From Alphaproteobacteria bacterium (GTDB lineage: Bacteria > Pseudomonadota > Alphaproteobacteria > Rhizobiales > Hyphomicrobiaceae), in contig JAHZKP010000156.1 in NCBI GenBank assembly GCA_022600345.1, forward strand, positions 1 through 51,203: 51,203 nucleotides of DNA, given 5' to 3'. Under the pieces are notes generated by a model. The model did no database searches, was not told where the DNA came from, and saw only the letters and a list, made by a program, of their open reading frames with translations. Both the position numbers and the translations under genes were made by a program. Of the stretch, positions 34,010 to 43,122 are shown one piece after another; the stretch's first letter is position 1, and every line of letters begins with the position of its first letter.

Positions 34010-34723
34010 ATGCGCGTTGCGGTGATGCAACCCTACCTCTGGCCCTACTTGGGCTATTTCAACCTGATCCACGCGGTGGATGTCTTCGTTTTTCTCGACG
34101 ACGTTCAGTACATCCGGCGCGGCTGGATCAACCGTAATCGAATCCAGCAGGGCGGCGTCGATCTGACTTTCACGCTGCCCGTCGAAAAGGCACCGCGCGA
34201 GACGCCAGTCGACGAGGTGAGGATCGCCCCGGACCGGTACGCCATCTTTGTCGAGAAGTTCACCCGCCAGCTGAGCGCTGTCTATGGCGGAGCGCCGGAA
34301 TACGACGCGGTGGCGGCGCTGGTCGCTGGCACACTTGAGTGCGATCAAGCGAGCATTGGCGCAATGGCCGAACATTCGGTGCGCGAGGTCTGCGCCCATA
34401 TTGGGTTGGAGCGCGATATGCGGCGCGCCTCTCAACTGCCCGATGACGTGGCCGGACGCGATCTGCGCGGCGGCGATAGGCTCGCCCACATCGCCCGCGG
34501 CCTTGGCGCGACCGAATATGTCAATCCACCAGGCGGGCGTTCTCTCTACACGCCCGAGCTGTTTGCCAGCTACGGCCTTGGCCTCGGCTTCGTTGCGCCC
34601 GAGCTGCCCGTCTATACGCGCCCGGCGCCCTTTATCTCCGGTCTTTCCATCCTCGACGCCCTGATGTACTGTCCGCCGACCGTCGTCATGGGTCTTGTCG
34701 GCCGCTATTCCGTACAATCGTGA
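34010..34723 (+). CDS. WbqC-family protein
   Basis: The 237-residue product has the WbqC opening (VAVMQPYLWPYLGYFNLIHAVDVFVFLDDVQYIRRGWINRNRI), then LTFTLPVEKAP and EYVNPPGGRSLYTPELFASYGL near the end. WbqC proteins occur in O-antigen and glycan clusters next to aminotransferases and acyl carrier proteins and are thought to join an amine and an acyl group, although the reaction is not firmly established. It starts 3 bp after the aminotransferase. Confidence 0.9.
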   Translation: MRVAVMQPYLWPYLGYFNLIHAVDVFVFLDDVQYIRRGWINRNRIQQGGVDLTFTLPVEKAPRETPVDEVRIAPDRYAIFVEKFTRQLSAVYGGAPEYDAVAALVAGTLECDQASIGAMAEHSVREVCAHIGLERDMRRASQLPDDVAGRDLRGGDRLAHIARGLGATEYVNPPGGRSLYTPELFASYGLGLGFVAPELPVYTRPAPFISGLSILDALMYCPPTVVMGLVGRYSVQS

Positions 34724-34724
34724 G

Positions 34725-34973
34725 ATGTTGATAATGAAAGAGAAATTCGCCGGCGTGTTCGCTGACGTGCTACGCCTTTCGTCCGAAGAAATCGCCGCCG
34801 ACCCGAAGCGCCTGGAAACCGAGAAATGGGATTCGCTCCAGCACATGAACCTCGTCGCCGCCATCGAGCAGAGCTTCGGTATTGAGCTGAGCTTTGACGA
34901 GATCGTCGAGATGCAATCGTTCGAAAAGTCCTGGGCCATCGTCGAGCCGAAGATTACTCAGACGGTGTCATGA
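34725..34973 (+). CDS. acyl carrier protein, dedicated to the glycan locus
   Basis: ATG 34,725 lies one base after the WbqC stop and gives 82 residues. The phosphopantetheine serine is in EKWDSLQHMNLVAAIEQSFG, in the standard position at the start of helix 2. Helices before and after it (FAGVFADVLRLS, FDEIVEMQSFEKSWAIV) complete the fold. It probably carries the acyl or aminoacyl group activated by the adenylation enzyme two genes downstream. The stop overlaps the SDR start by four bases. Confidence 0.92.
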   Translation: MLIMKEKFAGVFADVLRLSSEEIAADPKRLETEKWDSLQHMNLVAAIEQSFGIELSFDEIVEMQSFEKSWAIVEPKITQTVS

Positions 34974-35719
34974 AGCTACAGGGTGCCAACATCATTATCA
35001 CAGGCGGCGCCTCGGGGCTCGGGCTTGAGATGGGCCGCACGCTGGCGGCTGAGGGTGCACTGATTGGCGTGCTCGACCGCGACGAGGCTGCGCTGGCGCG
35101 ACTGTCCGACACGCTTGACGGTGCCCAGGGCGTTGCCTGCGACGTCACTGACCCCGAGCAGGTCGAACAGAAGTTCGACTTGCTCGCCGGGCAAATGGGC
35201 AAGATTCATGCACTCATCAACAACGCCGGGCTGTTGTTCAGCGCGCCGTTGTTGAGCGTCGGCACCGGCGGTTTGTTGGCGCATCCAGTGGATGCCTGGC
35301 AGAAAACCCGTGCCGTCAATCTCGACGCAGTATTCTATACCACCCGGGTGGCCGCGCAGCACATGGTCCGCAGCCGCACCCGTGGCGTGATTGTTAATAT
35401 CAGCTCGGTCGCGGCCAGCGGCAACGCCGGCCAGAGTGCTTATTCGGCCGCCAAGGCCGGCGTCGAAGCGCTAGTGGTCACCTGGGCCAAGGAGCTTGGG
35501 CCCTGGGGCATCCGCGTGGCGGGCGTGGCACCGGGCTACACCGATGCGCCCTCCACGTCTGCGGCTGTGCCCGAAAGCCAGCTCCAACAGATCGCGTCGG
35601 AAACTGCGGTGCGTCGGCTCGGCAAACCCTGCGAGATTGGAGCGGCAGTGCGCTTCGTGCTTGAAAACGATTTTGTCACCGGCACAACAATCCGTGTCGA
35701 TGGGGGACTAAGGGTCTGA
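34970..35719 (+). CDS. short-chain dehydrogenase/reductase (FabG-like)
   Basis: The 249-residue product has the NAD(P) motif ITGGASGLGLEMGRTL, ALINNAGLLFSAPL, catalytic Ser in VNISSVAASGNAG and the YxxxK pair in QSAYSAAKAGVEAL. The C-terminus ends TTIRVDGGLRV as in classical SDRs. Between an ACP gene and an adenylation gene, reduction of a beta-ketoacyl group bound to the carrier protein is the most likely task. A sugar dehydrogenase role is the alternative. Confidence 0.9.
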   Translation: MKLQGANIIITGGASGLGLEMGRTLAAEGALIGVLDRDEAALARLSDTLDGAQGVACDVTDPEQVEQKFDLLAGQMGKIHALINNAGLLFSAPLLSVGTGGLLAHPVDAWQKTRAVNLDAVFYTTRVAAQHMVRSRTRGVIVNISSVAASGNAGQSAYSAAKAGVEALVVTWAKELGPWGIRVAGVAPGYTDAPSTSAAVPESQLQQIASETAVRRLGKPCEIGAAVRFVLENDFVTGTTIRVDGGLRV

Positions 35720-35739
35720 CAGTGGAGAGACAGTCGTCG

Positions 35740-37329
35740 ATGTATTCACCCAACCTTGGCCGCCTATTCAGCACCGTCGCCAAAACGTATCCGGACGCCG
35801 CTTCGCTGGTGTTCGAGGATCAAACTATCGACTATTCCGCGCTATCGGATCTGGTGTGGGACCGGGCGGGGAGACTCGCCGGGCTCGGAGTGCGGCAGGG
35901 TGATGTGGTAATCATTATCGGCGAGAAGACGGTCGAGAGCTTCGTGCTGATCCTCGCCTGCCTGTTGTCAGGTGCGCCGTACGTGGTGGCCGACCCAGAC
36001 AACCCGTCTGAGCGTCAGCGCCGCATCCTCGAACGCTGCCGCCCGCGACTGGTGTTCACTGGAAGCCCGAGCGCGGCTGCCGAAGCGCTGGGCGCGGTGG
36101 CCGCCGGCGTGGGATCAGCGGTGCTAACTGCCCAGGCGCTGGAGGCGGCGCCAAGCGCACCCTTTACCCCCGCTCCCGTTACCGGAAGCGACCCCGCCTA
36201 CATCATGTTTACCTCAGGCTCAACGGGCTTTCCCAAAGGCGCGGTGATGAGCCATGCCAACGTTGCCCGGTTGATCGACTGGAGCCGCAACCGCTTTGGC
36301 TTCGGTCCCGGAGAGGTGCTGACCAATGTCAACCCGCTCTATTTCGACAACTCGGTCTTCGACGTCTATTCGTCGCTGTTCACCGGTGCTGCACTGGCGC
36401 CGTTCACCAAGGCCGAAACCTTAAACCCCAAGGCGCTGATCGACGGCATCGAGGCGCGCGGCTGCACCTCGTGGTTCTCGGTTCCCTCATTTCTGATCTA
36501 CCTTGACAGCTTGCGCGCGCTGACGCCGGCCGCCATGCCCCAACTGCGCCGCTTCATCTTCGGCGGCGAGGGCTACCCGCTAGGGCGACTGAAATCACTT
36601 TACGACAAGTTCGCCGACCGAGCGGCGATCGTAAATGTTTATGGTCCTACCGAATGCACCTGCATCTGCTCGGCCTACGTTGTCGGGCCGGCGGATTTCG
36701 AGGACCTGACCGGCTTCCCGCCGCTGGGAGCGCTGACACCGGAGTTTTCCGGCCGTATCGTCGGCTCGGATGGCACCGAAATAGAGCCCGGTGAGACCGG
36801 GGAACTAGTGCTATACGGGCCCTGCGTAGGGCTTGGCTACTACAACGATCCCAAGCGCACGGCGGCAGGGTTCGTCGGTGCCCCAGATGGTGCACCCTAT
36901 GAACTGCGCGGCTATCGCACCGGCGACTTGGTTAGCCTCTCGCCCGAAGACGGCAAGCTTAGAATTGCCGGGCGGAGGGACCACCAAGTCAAGCACATGG
37001 GTTACCGGATCGAACTCGAAGAGATTGAGAATGCGCTGTGTGCCATCGAGGGTATCACCCAGGCGGCGGTGCTGCACGGCACGCGTTACGGCAATTCGGC
37101 GCTGGCCGCAGTGGTGACGGGCGAACCGGGGCTGGACGAAGACGCGGTGCTGACGCAGCTGCGCGCCCGGGTGCCTGCCTACATGATGCCGGCCCGTGTG
37201 CATTTCCGTGAAACGCTGCCGAAGAATGCGAATGGCAAGCTTGACCGAGGCCAGCTGCGGGCGGCGTGTTTTGACACCGAAGAGTGCATCGGCGCGGGTG
37301 CGGCCGACGCTCAGGCGGTGGGCCGATGA
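35740..37329 (+). CDS. stand-alone adenylation enzyme (NRPS-type, AMP-binding)
   Basis: ATG 35,740 or GTG 35,722 can start it; about 530 residues follow. Adenylation core motifs are visible in order: YIMFTSGSTGFPKGAVMSH (A3), NPLYFDNSVFD, VNVYGPTECTC (A5), GELVLYGPCVGLGYYND and YRTGDLVSL (A7), GRRDHQVKHMGYRIELEEIE (A8) and LPKNANGKLDRGQL with the catalytic Lys (A10). There is no fused carrier domain. It would load an amino or hydroxy acid onto the ACP encoded upstream. The A4 aspartate that binds an alpha-amine appears in YFDNSVFD, which favours an amino acid substrate; this is inference. Confidence 0.9.
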   Translation: MYSPNLGRLFSTVAKTYPDAASLVFEDQTIDYSALSDLVWDRAGRLAGLGVRQGDVVIIIGEKTVESFVLILACLLSGAPYVVADPDNPSERQRRILERCRPRLVFTGSPSAAAEALGAVAAGVGSAVLTAQALEAAPSAPFTPAPVTGSDPAYIMFTSGSTGFPKGAVMSHANVARLIDWSRNRFGFGPGEVLTNVNPLYFDNSVFDVYSSLFTGAALAPFTKAETLNPKALIDGIEARGCTSWFSVPSFLIYLDSLRALTPAAMPQLRRFIFGGEGYPLGRLKSLYDKFADRAAIVNVYGPTECTCICSAYVVGPADFEDLTGFPPLGALTPEFSGRIVGSDGTEIEPGETGELVLYGPCVGLGYYNDPKRTAAGFVGAPDGAPYELRGYRTGDLVSLSPEDGKLRIAGRRDHQVKHMGYRIELEEIENALCAIEGITQAAVLHGTRYGNSALAAVVTGEPGLDEDAVLTQLRARVPAYMMPARVHFRETLPKNANGKLDRGQLRAACFDTEECIGAGAADAQAVGR

Positions 37330-38135
37330 CCGCGGACAGGAGGGTCTGGGCCCGTGCGGTGGCGCGGTTGCGTGCGACGGCCAGGGCGTGGTTGGTGCGG
37401 TCGGCCAATCTGGGCAGTCGAGTGCTGGGCAGGCCGAGCCGACCGGGCAAGACCGAGGCGGCGGTTGCCACCCCCGCGGCCCGCAAGCCGCAAGCGGGGG
37501 CGGAGGATCTGAGGTTAGCCCGAGCGCTTGCCAACGAAGGAAATTGGGCGGGTGTCGACAAGGTCTGCGCCAATTCCCGGACGGCGGGAACCGCCAATCC
37601 GCAATTGGATAATCTGCATGGCCGCGCACTCATGGCGCTGGGCCGGCTCGACGAGGCTGAGGAGCTCTACTCCGGGCTGATCGAGGCGACGCCCAATGCG
37701 CCTGCGGGATACCTTGGCGCGGCGCGGGTGGCTGAGGCGCGCGGCGACTGGGAGGCTTGTGCAGCGGTCTGCAGTCGGGCCGGGGAGGTGCAGAAGACGC
37801 ATCCACAGGTCACCCTTCTGCACGGCCAGGCGTTGCTCGAGCTGCGCCGTTTCGCGCCCCTCGCGCGCCTTCTGTCAGACTACTTCCACGCCTCCGGCAT
37901 CATGCACCGCGACGGCACGGCCGGTCCGGCGGTCACCGATCGGCGTGTAGCGCTGGCGCCTCTGTTCGACCTCTTCTGGAAGGCGACCATCGCCCAAGGC
38001 GACTACGACAGGGCGCAAAAGTTCCGCCGGGCGCTGGCACTTGCCCGCACACAGGGGCCGGCGATGACCACGCTGTATGGCGGGCTGGCTCTGCACATGC
38101 CGTTTTTCGACAATTCCGTATTGGGGGACATATGA
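37326..38135 (+). CDS. tetratricopeptide-repeat protein of the glycan operon
   Basis: The start at 37,326 overlaps the adenylation gene stop by four bases; 269 residues. After a basic N-terminal region of about 70 residues come TPR-like helices: DLRLARALANEGNWAGVDKVC, NLHGRALMALGRLDEAEELYSGLIE, YLGAARVAEARGDWEACAAVCSR and LLHGQALLELRRFAPLARLL. It shares this helical style with the N-terminal part of the next gene, so the two may be related or work together. No enzyme motif is seen. Confidence 0.7.
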   Translation: MTADRRVWARAVARLRATARAWLVRSANLGSRVLGRPSRPGKTEAAVATPAARKPQAGAEDLRLARALANEGNWAGVDKVCANSRTAGTANPQLDNLHGRALMALGRLDEAEELYSGLIEATPNAPAGYLGAARVAEARGDWEACAAVCSRAGEVQKTHPQVTLLHGQALLELRRFAPLARLLSDYFHASGIMHRDGTAGPAVTDRRVALAPLFDLFWKATIAQGDYDRAQKFRRALALARTQGPAMTTLYGGLALHMPFFDNSVLGDI

Positions 38136-39754
38136 GCCAGAAGCGCGACCCTGCGACCTCTGTCGACCGTGATGGTGCCGCCAACGTTGCGGACCTTGCA
38201 GGGCTTGCCCCGGCCCTCGATGGGGTTATCCGCGCCCGGGGTGAAGACCTGCGCGCTCTAGCCTCAATCGTGCTCAGCCGCACGGAGTTCTTGCGCCATG
38301 TCATGCGGCGGCAAAAGACCATACGCACCGACCCGCGCGTCACCGCCCTGGGGATTGGCATCGCCAAAGACGCCGAGGCGGTGCTGGCGCGTAACCTGCA
38401 CCTTGTCGCCCAGTTGTTGCGCGAGGCGATGGCTGCGGGCGACCGGGCGGACGAAACCTTTCTCGGGCTTGCTGAATGCCTTTACGAGCTGGGCGAAGAC
38501 CGCGCCGCGCTTGCGGTTTTAGATGTTGCCGAGGCAAAGAGTGTGGCCCCTGCTGGGGTTGCGCGGCTACGTGGCCGTGCGCTGCTGGCCGCAGGCGACC
38601 CGGCCGCATTGCCGACGCTGGCAGGGGCCGGCAGCAGCGATGATGCAGCTGAGGCGCTGGTGCGGGTGACAATTACCGATCACACCCAGTTTGCCGAATG
38701 GACGTCCGCTGCTAATGCCGAGTTAGTTGCGATCCAAGATGCGCCGATGGCCCGAGCTGGGCAGTTCCGCTTCGTCACCGACGACGGCGTACATGAATTC
38801 GATGAAACCGTTGAGGCAGAGCCGCTGCTGGCAGCCCGAATGGCCGGGCTTGAGGTGTATGGCGGTTTCATGCCGCTGGCGGGGCTGCGGGGCTACTACC
38901 ACTGCGAATCGATGCCAACAGTGAAAGATGCGCCGATGACCGTCGAGGTGGCGCGCGGCGCCTTCGCCTACGACGCGGCACGGGCGCGGCAGGTACACTT
39001 TTCCGGACGCTACCTCGTGCCATCGAGTCCGCACCGTTATTTCGGCCAGTATTCCCATGGTATCGTGCAGATCTACGCCCGCCTCGTTGCCGCCCTGGGC
39101 ACCGGCAGATTCGACGATCACGGCATCCTGCTGCCCGAGCGCGCGCCAAATTGGGTGGCCAGCTTTCTCACCCGGGCGGGGGTCGACCCGGACCGGATCG
39201 AGCGGATGCCGCTCGACGCTATCTCCAAGGTGGAGGAGGCGGTCGTGCTGCCAATGAACTGGGCGGTCTCGCCGTGGGAGATCACGGCGTTGCAGCGTGC
39301 GGTGAGCCCACCGGCCGTCGTCGAAAAGAGTGGACGGGTAAATTACTACCTCACCCGCAGCCAAGCGGTGAAGAACTTCCACCGCACCATGGTCAACGAG
39401 GATGAAATGATCGCGCTTTGCGAAGAGCGCGGCTTCGAGGTGATAGACCCGCTTGATTATTCCATCGACGAGCAAATCGCGCTGTTCAGAAAGGCCGGCA
39501 CCATCGTTACCAGCGACAGCTCGGCCGATACAAACATGCTCTACGCCCCTCCCGGGGCCGAGGTGATCATCGTCATTCCGGGCCGCTTCGCGGGAATGCT
39601 GATGATCGACGTCGCCGTCTCGCTTGGCCATACGATGTCGGTTGTGATCGGTGAGTTTCTCGCCGACAGCGCCGACGTCGATCATTCCAGCGGGCCCTAC
39701 CGGGCCGATCCGGCTTTACTGGCCGGGCTGCTCGACCGGATTGGCATCGTCTAG
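38132..39754 (+). CDS. GT61-type glycosyltransferase with N-terminal TPR-like region
   Basis: Start ATG 38,132 overlaps the previous stop; 540 residues. Residues about 60-190 are TPR-like (FLGLAECLYELGEDRAALAVLDVAEAK). The C-terminal ~330 residues match DUF563/GT61: RYLVPSSPHRYFGQYSHGIVQIYARL, KVEEAVVLPMNW, YYLTRSQAVKNFHRTMVNEDEMIALCEERGFEVIDPLDYS, and IVTSDSSADTNMLYAPPGAEVIIV. GT61 enzymes transfer pentoses or other sugars to glycans; the acceptor here is unknown. It is the last gene of the operon and is followed by a palindromic element. Confidence 0.85.
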   Translation: MSQKRDPATSVDRDGAANVADLAGLAPALDGVIRARGEDLRALASIVLSRTEFLRHVMRRQKTIRTDPRVTALGIGIAKDAEAVLARNLHLVAQLLREAMAAGDRADETFLGLAECLYELGEDRAALAVLDVAEAKSVAPAGVARLRGRALLAAGDPAALPTLAGAGSSDDAAEALVRVTITDHTQFAEWTSAANAELVAIQDAPMARAGQFRFVTDDGVHEFDETVEAEPLLAARMAGLEVYGGFMPLAGLRGYYHCESMPTVKDAPMTVEVARGAFAYDAARARQVHFSGRYLVPSSPHRYFGQYSHGIVQIYARLVAALGTGRFDDHGILLPERAPNWVASFLTRAGVDPDRIERMPLDAISKVEEAVVLPMNWAVSPWEITALQRAVSPPAVVEKSGRVNYYLTRSQAVKNFHRTMVNEDEMIALCEERGFEVIDPLDYSIDEQIALFRKAGTIVTSDSSADTNMLYAPPGAEVIIVIPGRFAGMLMIDVAVSLGHTMSVVIGEFLADSADVDHSSGPYRADPALLAGLLDRIGIV

Positions 39755-39799
39755 AAGTCGGGTTGGAGCCTGGCTGAGTTACCGCCTGGTCGCTTCTCT

Positions 39800-39848
39800 A
39801 CCTTAGAGCGCGTTCAGTATGTATTGAATCGATGGCGCGCTCTAAGGT
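39800..39848. repeat. RIME-like intergenic palindrome
   Basis: ACCTTAGAGCGCG at 39,800-39,812 pairs perfectly with CGCGCTCTAAGGT at 39,836-39,848 around a 23-base loop. The following TTGATTTTGCGCATGTTCGAACCG resembles the tail of the short repetitive palindromes dispersed in rhizobial and related genomes. It lies between the convergent GT61 and rfbA genes and could also act as a bidirectional transcript end. Confidence 0.7.
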
Positions 39849-39928
39849 CTTGATTTTGCGCATGTTCGAACCGGCCTGCAGAGGCTCGTCTTCGACAAGA
39901 CACCGCTCACACTTTTGCTGAACTTGCT

Positions 39929-40801
39929 CTAGTCGAGTAGTCGGGCGAGATAGTCGCCGTAAGCCGTCTTGGTCAGGCGGTGCGCGCTGGCGGCCAGCTT
40001 CTCGGAGTCGATCCAGCCCTTGCGCCAGGCGATCTCTTCGGGGCAGCCCACCTGCAACCCCTGTCGCTCTTGCAAAGTGCGCACAAAGTTCCCCGCGTCA
40101 AGCAGGCCCGAATGGGTGCCAGTATCAAGCCAGGCAATGCCCCGGCCCAGCGGCTCGACTGCCAGGGCTCCCTCGACGCGGTAACTCTCCAAGAGGCTGG
40201 TAATCTCGTATTCCCCGCGCGCCGACAGCGGCACATCGCGGGCGCGGGCCGGTGCCGTGGCGTCGAGGTAGTAAAGCCCGGTGACCACCAGATTCGACGC
40301 CGGTCGGACGGGCTTTTCTACGACCGCGCTCACTCGGCCAGCAGTGTCGAATTCCACCACCCCGTAATTCTCGGGGTCTTTCACGGTGTAGCCAAACACC
40401 GTCGCACCTGTCTCGCGCTGCGTCACCCGGGCAAAGATCTCGGGCAGGCTCTGGCCAAAGAAAATATTGTCGCCCAACACCATCGCCGACGGCGCCCCGG
40501 CAAGAAAATCCTCGGCCAGCACATAAGCCTGGGCCAGCCCTTCGGGCCGCTCTTGGATGACATAGCTCAGCGCGATGCCCCATTGGCTGCCATTGCCCAG
40601 CAGACGCTCGAACTGCGGCTGGTCTTCTGGCGTGGTTATCACGACGATCTCAGTTAGTCCTGACAGCATCAGCACACTGAGCGGGTAGTAGATCATCGGC
40701 TTGTCATAGATCGGCAGGAGTTGTTTTGAAACGCCCTCGGTGATGGGGTAGAGTCGGCTGCCACTGCCGCCTGCGAGGATGATGCCTTTGCGTGCTGTCA
40801 T
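39929..40801 (-). CDS. rfbA: glucose-1-phosphate thymidylyltransferase
   Basis: From the ATG at 40,801 the product has 290 residues, the usual length; the longer open frame upstream has no homology. Motifs: GIILAGGSGSRLYPIT (nucleotide binding), SKQLLPIYDKPMIYYPLSVLML, YVIQERPEGLAQAYVLAEDFL, MVLGDNIFFGQSL, VVEKPVRPASNLVVTGLYYLD and GIAWLDTGTHSGLLDAG. It makes dTDP-glucose, the entry to dTDP-deoxysugars. No rfbB, C or D gene is in the window, so later steps are encoded elsewhere or a different branch is used. Confidence 0.95.
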   Translation of the reverse strand: MTARKGIILAGGSGSRLYPITEGVSKQLLPIYDKPMIYYPLSVLMLSGLTEIVVITTPEDQPQFERLLGNGSQWGIALSYVIQERPEGLAQAYVLAEDFLAGAPSAMVLGDNIFFGQSLPEIFARVTQRETGATVFGYTVKDPENYGVVEFDTAGRVSAVVEKPVRPASNLVVTGLYYLDATAPARARDVPLSARGEYEITSLLESYRVEGALAVEPLGRGIAWLDTGTHSGLLDAGNFVRTLQERQGLQVGCPEEIAWRKGWIDSEKLAASAHRLTKTAYGDYLARLLD

Positions 40802-40893
40802 CTGCCATTCCTTTCCACACTCGCTGTGCGGTTGTTTGCCAGCTGCCGATAACTCCGCCTGTACGTCCCGCGTAGAGCGCAGTTTGCTGCGGC

Positions 40894-42072
40894 TCAGTAG
40901 GCATAAACCACGCTCTCCCAGCGCACCGGCGAATGATGCCCAAAGAACAGCCGATACTCTGGATTTAGCTTTTTGATTTGCAACGGAATACTCCAAAATT
41001 GGTCAGGCCTGTGGTAAGTAGAAATCGCCAGTTTGGGTTTGTGCGTACGTAGTAGGTTTGCGGCTCCCTCCAGCGCGTCGGGCTCGGCGCCCTCGATATC
41101 CATCTTGATAAAGTTAACCCGGGTGAGCCCCTCGCGGGCAACGAAATCATCCAGCCGGGTAATGTTGAACCTGTCAATCTGCAGTCCACCGGGCGACACG
41201 GTGTTGATATCCTCGACTTCACCGGGAGGCAGTTCGCATGTCTCATTGCCGACGGCGAAGTTAACTGGAGTGATTGGCGCAACGCCTTCTGGGTTGAGCG
41301 CGGCCTGGAGAGCACAGAATCGGGTGTGCAGCGGAATCGGGTCGAAAGCGTAGACATGGCCGGAGGAGCTAGCAAGGCCAGAGTAGACCGCCGACATGTC
41401 ACCAATGCAAGCACCACAGTCGAAGATCACGTCTCCCTCTTTGGGTACGAAGTCGGCTTCGCCACGGGTCTGGAAATACTGCCGCCAGGTGTTGAATGAC
41501 GTCTCGAAGCCCTCGGGCACCACTAAGTTGATCCGAATTGAATGGTTGCCCGACTGCATCTCGACAGTCATTTCGACCAGTGGAGTGCCCAGATAACTGT
41601 TGGGGAAATCTTTATGTTCGAAGGGAGTTTGGCAAAGCGGGGTGAGCACCCGGTCGAAATGCACGCGCGGGCCAATGACGTGGCGATGGCCGGCGAGCCG
41701 CAGCACTATGGTTTCGTCAAAGATCATCCGGCTCAGGTCGTCCTCAAAAAGCGCACGTACGGCGTAGGACTTCTCGGCATTACGCTCGAAGTTGCGGATG
41801 TGGCGGTCTTGGATCCTGCGTAACTCAGCCTCGGTAGCCCCGCGCTCAACCTCGCCCGGGCGCGGTGCGGCGGGACGGCCGGTTAGCCGGTCGATCAGAC
41901 CCGGAGGCGCAGCTGGCAGCACCTCCGGAAGCGGCACGTCGATTTGCGACCAGGGAAAGCCGGCATCGGTGCGCATACGCACGGGCGTCGCCGCGTGGAA
42001 CCGGGCCTTTTCAAGGATGAAATCTCGCCAAGTTTTCTGGTCGGACTGTCTGTCGCCGATCTGCTGCAACAT
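40894..42072 (-). CDS. FkbM-family methyltransferase
   Basis: The product of 392 residues starts at ATG 42,072. The C-terminal ~220 residues hold the FkbM domain: GDVIFDCGACIGDMSAVY (SAM motif I), GHVYAFDPIPLHTRFCAL, ITRLDDFVAREGLTRVNFIKMDIEGAEPDALEGA and KPKLAISTYHRP. The N-terminal ~170 residues are not recognised (FHAATPVRMRTDAGFPW, ATEAELRRIQDRHIRNFERN). Such enzymes O-methylate sugars in surface glycans. It is upstream of rfbA on the same strand, 92 bp apart. Confidence 0.85.
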   Translation of the reverse strand: MLQQIGDRQSDQKTWRDFILEKARFHAATPVRMRTDAGFPWSQIDVPLPEVLPAAPPGLIDRLTGRPAAPRPGEVERGATEAELRRIQDRHIRNFERNAEKSYAVRALFEDDLSRMIFDETIVLRLAGHRHVIGPRVHFDRVLTPLCQTPFEHKDFPNSYLGTPLVEMTVEMQSGNHSIRINLVVPEGFETSFNTWRQYFQTRGEADFVPKEGDVIFDCGACIGDMSAVYSGLASSSGHVYAFDPIPLHTRFCALQAALNPEGVAPITPVNFAVGNETCELPPGEVEDINTVSPGGLQIDRFNITRLDDFVAREGLTRVNFIKMDIEGAEPDALEGAANLLRTHKPKLAISTYHRPDQFWSIPLQIKKLNPEYRLFFGHHSPVRWESVVYAY

Positions 42073-42245
42073 AGTTTATTCTCTTCCCTTCAATTCCTGC
42101 CACACTGCCTAGTCGAGGGCGGCTCTTGCGTCCGGTGGACTCTCACAGCCTACAGGGCCGAGCGGGACAGCGGAACCTCAAAAAGCTTTCCCCTGCCTCC
42201 TTTGTGTCCTCGTTCATAACCAGAGTCTGCAAGGATTTGGTCCGC

Positions 42246-43062
42246 TCCCCAACGTGCCCTCATTCGGCAGTAGAGTTTTGCGCCTTTTCGGCCATCGGCG
42301 AGCTGGTTGCGCCGATGGCTTTCATCAGTGAGATCGGGGCCTTATTGCCAATCGCAGTGTGTGTTCAGGCACTCCGCCCGCAATCGGCCATTGAACGCCT
42401 CAAAGAACGCATTGTCCGTTGGCTTTCCAGGCCGTGAGAAGTCCAGAATGACGTTGTTTGCATAAGCCTACAAGTCCAGATCCCGCGATACGAATTCGTT
42501 GCCCTGGTCGACACGGATCGATCTCGGATATCCAATCTTTTTGCAATCCCTTTCCAGCGTTGAGACAGCGTCCTCCTCACGATAGCTGAACCGCGCATCG
42601 ACCACGTGCGCGTATCGTGAGTAGGTGTCGATCACCCTGAGAATGCGGATCTTGACACCGGTTGCGAGCTGGTCATGCACGAAGTCCATTGCCCATACGT
42701 CGTGCGTATGTGTCGCCGGAGCGCGGTCGTCACACAACTTGGCTTTCACTCGCCGCTTTGGTGTCTTGTTGCGCAATTGAGCCCCAGTTCATTGTAGATC
42801 TAGCGGACCATTTTATGCTTCACGTACCAGCCTTCCCGTTGCCGAACAAAATGCCCACGCCGATAACAATAGCGAACCCGCGTCCCGCAGATCTCTTTGA
42901 TGCGCTTTTCTAGGGCGGCCTGATCGGGCCTGCGGGATCGGAAGCGGAACGTTTTCTGATCGAATAACAGGACCCGGCACTCACGCCGGATCGACACCGC
43001 CCACTCCGAACACATCTCAGCCACCAGACCTCGCTTGCGACCAGGTGAACCTGTAACCGCTG
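42246..43062 (-). pseudogene. IS3 OrfB remnant (left outer copy)
   Basis: The minus strand encodes GRKRGLVAEMCSEWAVSIRREC, then EGWYVKHKMVR followed by a stop. A shifted frame follows (RNKTPKRRVKAKLCDD, HDVWAMDFVHDQLATG, IDTYSRYAHVVDARFSYRE, VDQGNEFVSRDLDL), then another stop and NNVILDFSRPGKPTDNAFFEAFNGRLRAEC. About 100 bp are deleted before the end PISLMKAIGATSSPMAEKAQNSTAE. At least two stops, a frameshift and a deletion make it inactive. Confidence 0.8.
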
Positions 43063-43101
43063 TCTCTAATTTCGGCTGGATGAAAGTTCGTAGGCAGCTC
43101 A
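43063..43101 (+). mobile_element. right end of an IS3 element (inner pair, left member)
   Basis: Read from 43,101 inward on the minus strand it begins TGAGCTGCCTACGAACTTTC and matches most positions of the IS3 end at 44,532 (TGACCTGCCTTCGAACTTTC). Only the end is left; the rest was replaced by the left outer IS3 copy. Confidence 0.6.
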
Positions 43102-43122
43102 AAGGGGCCACCAAAGCCTACG

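Noticed and set aside
40802-40996. N-terminal extension of the thymidylyltransferase
   Set aside because: The family starts at the Met of MTARKGIILAGG; the upstream 65 codons show no similarity and overlap the FkbM gene.
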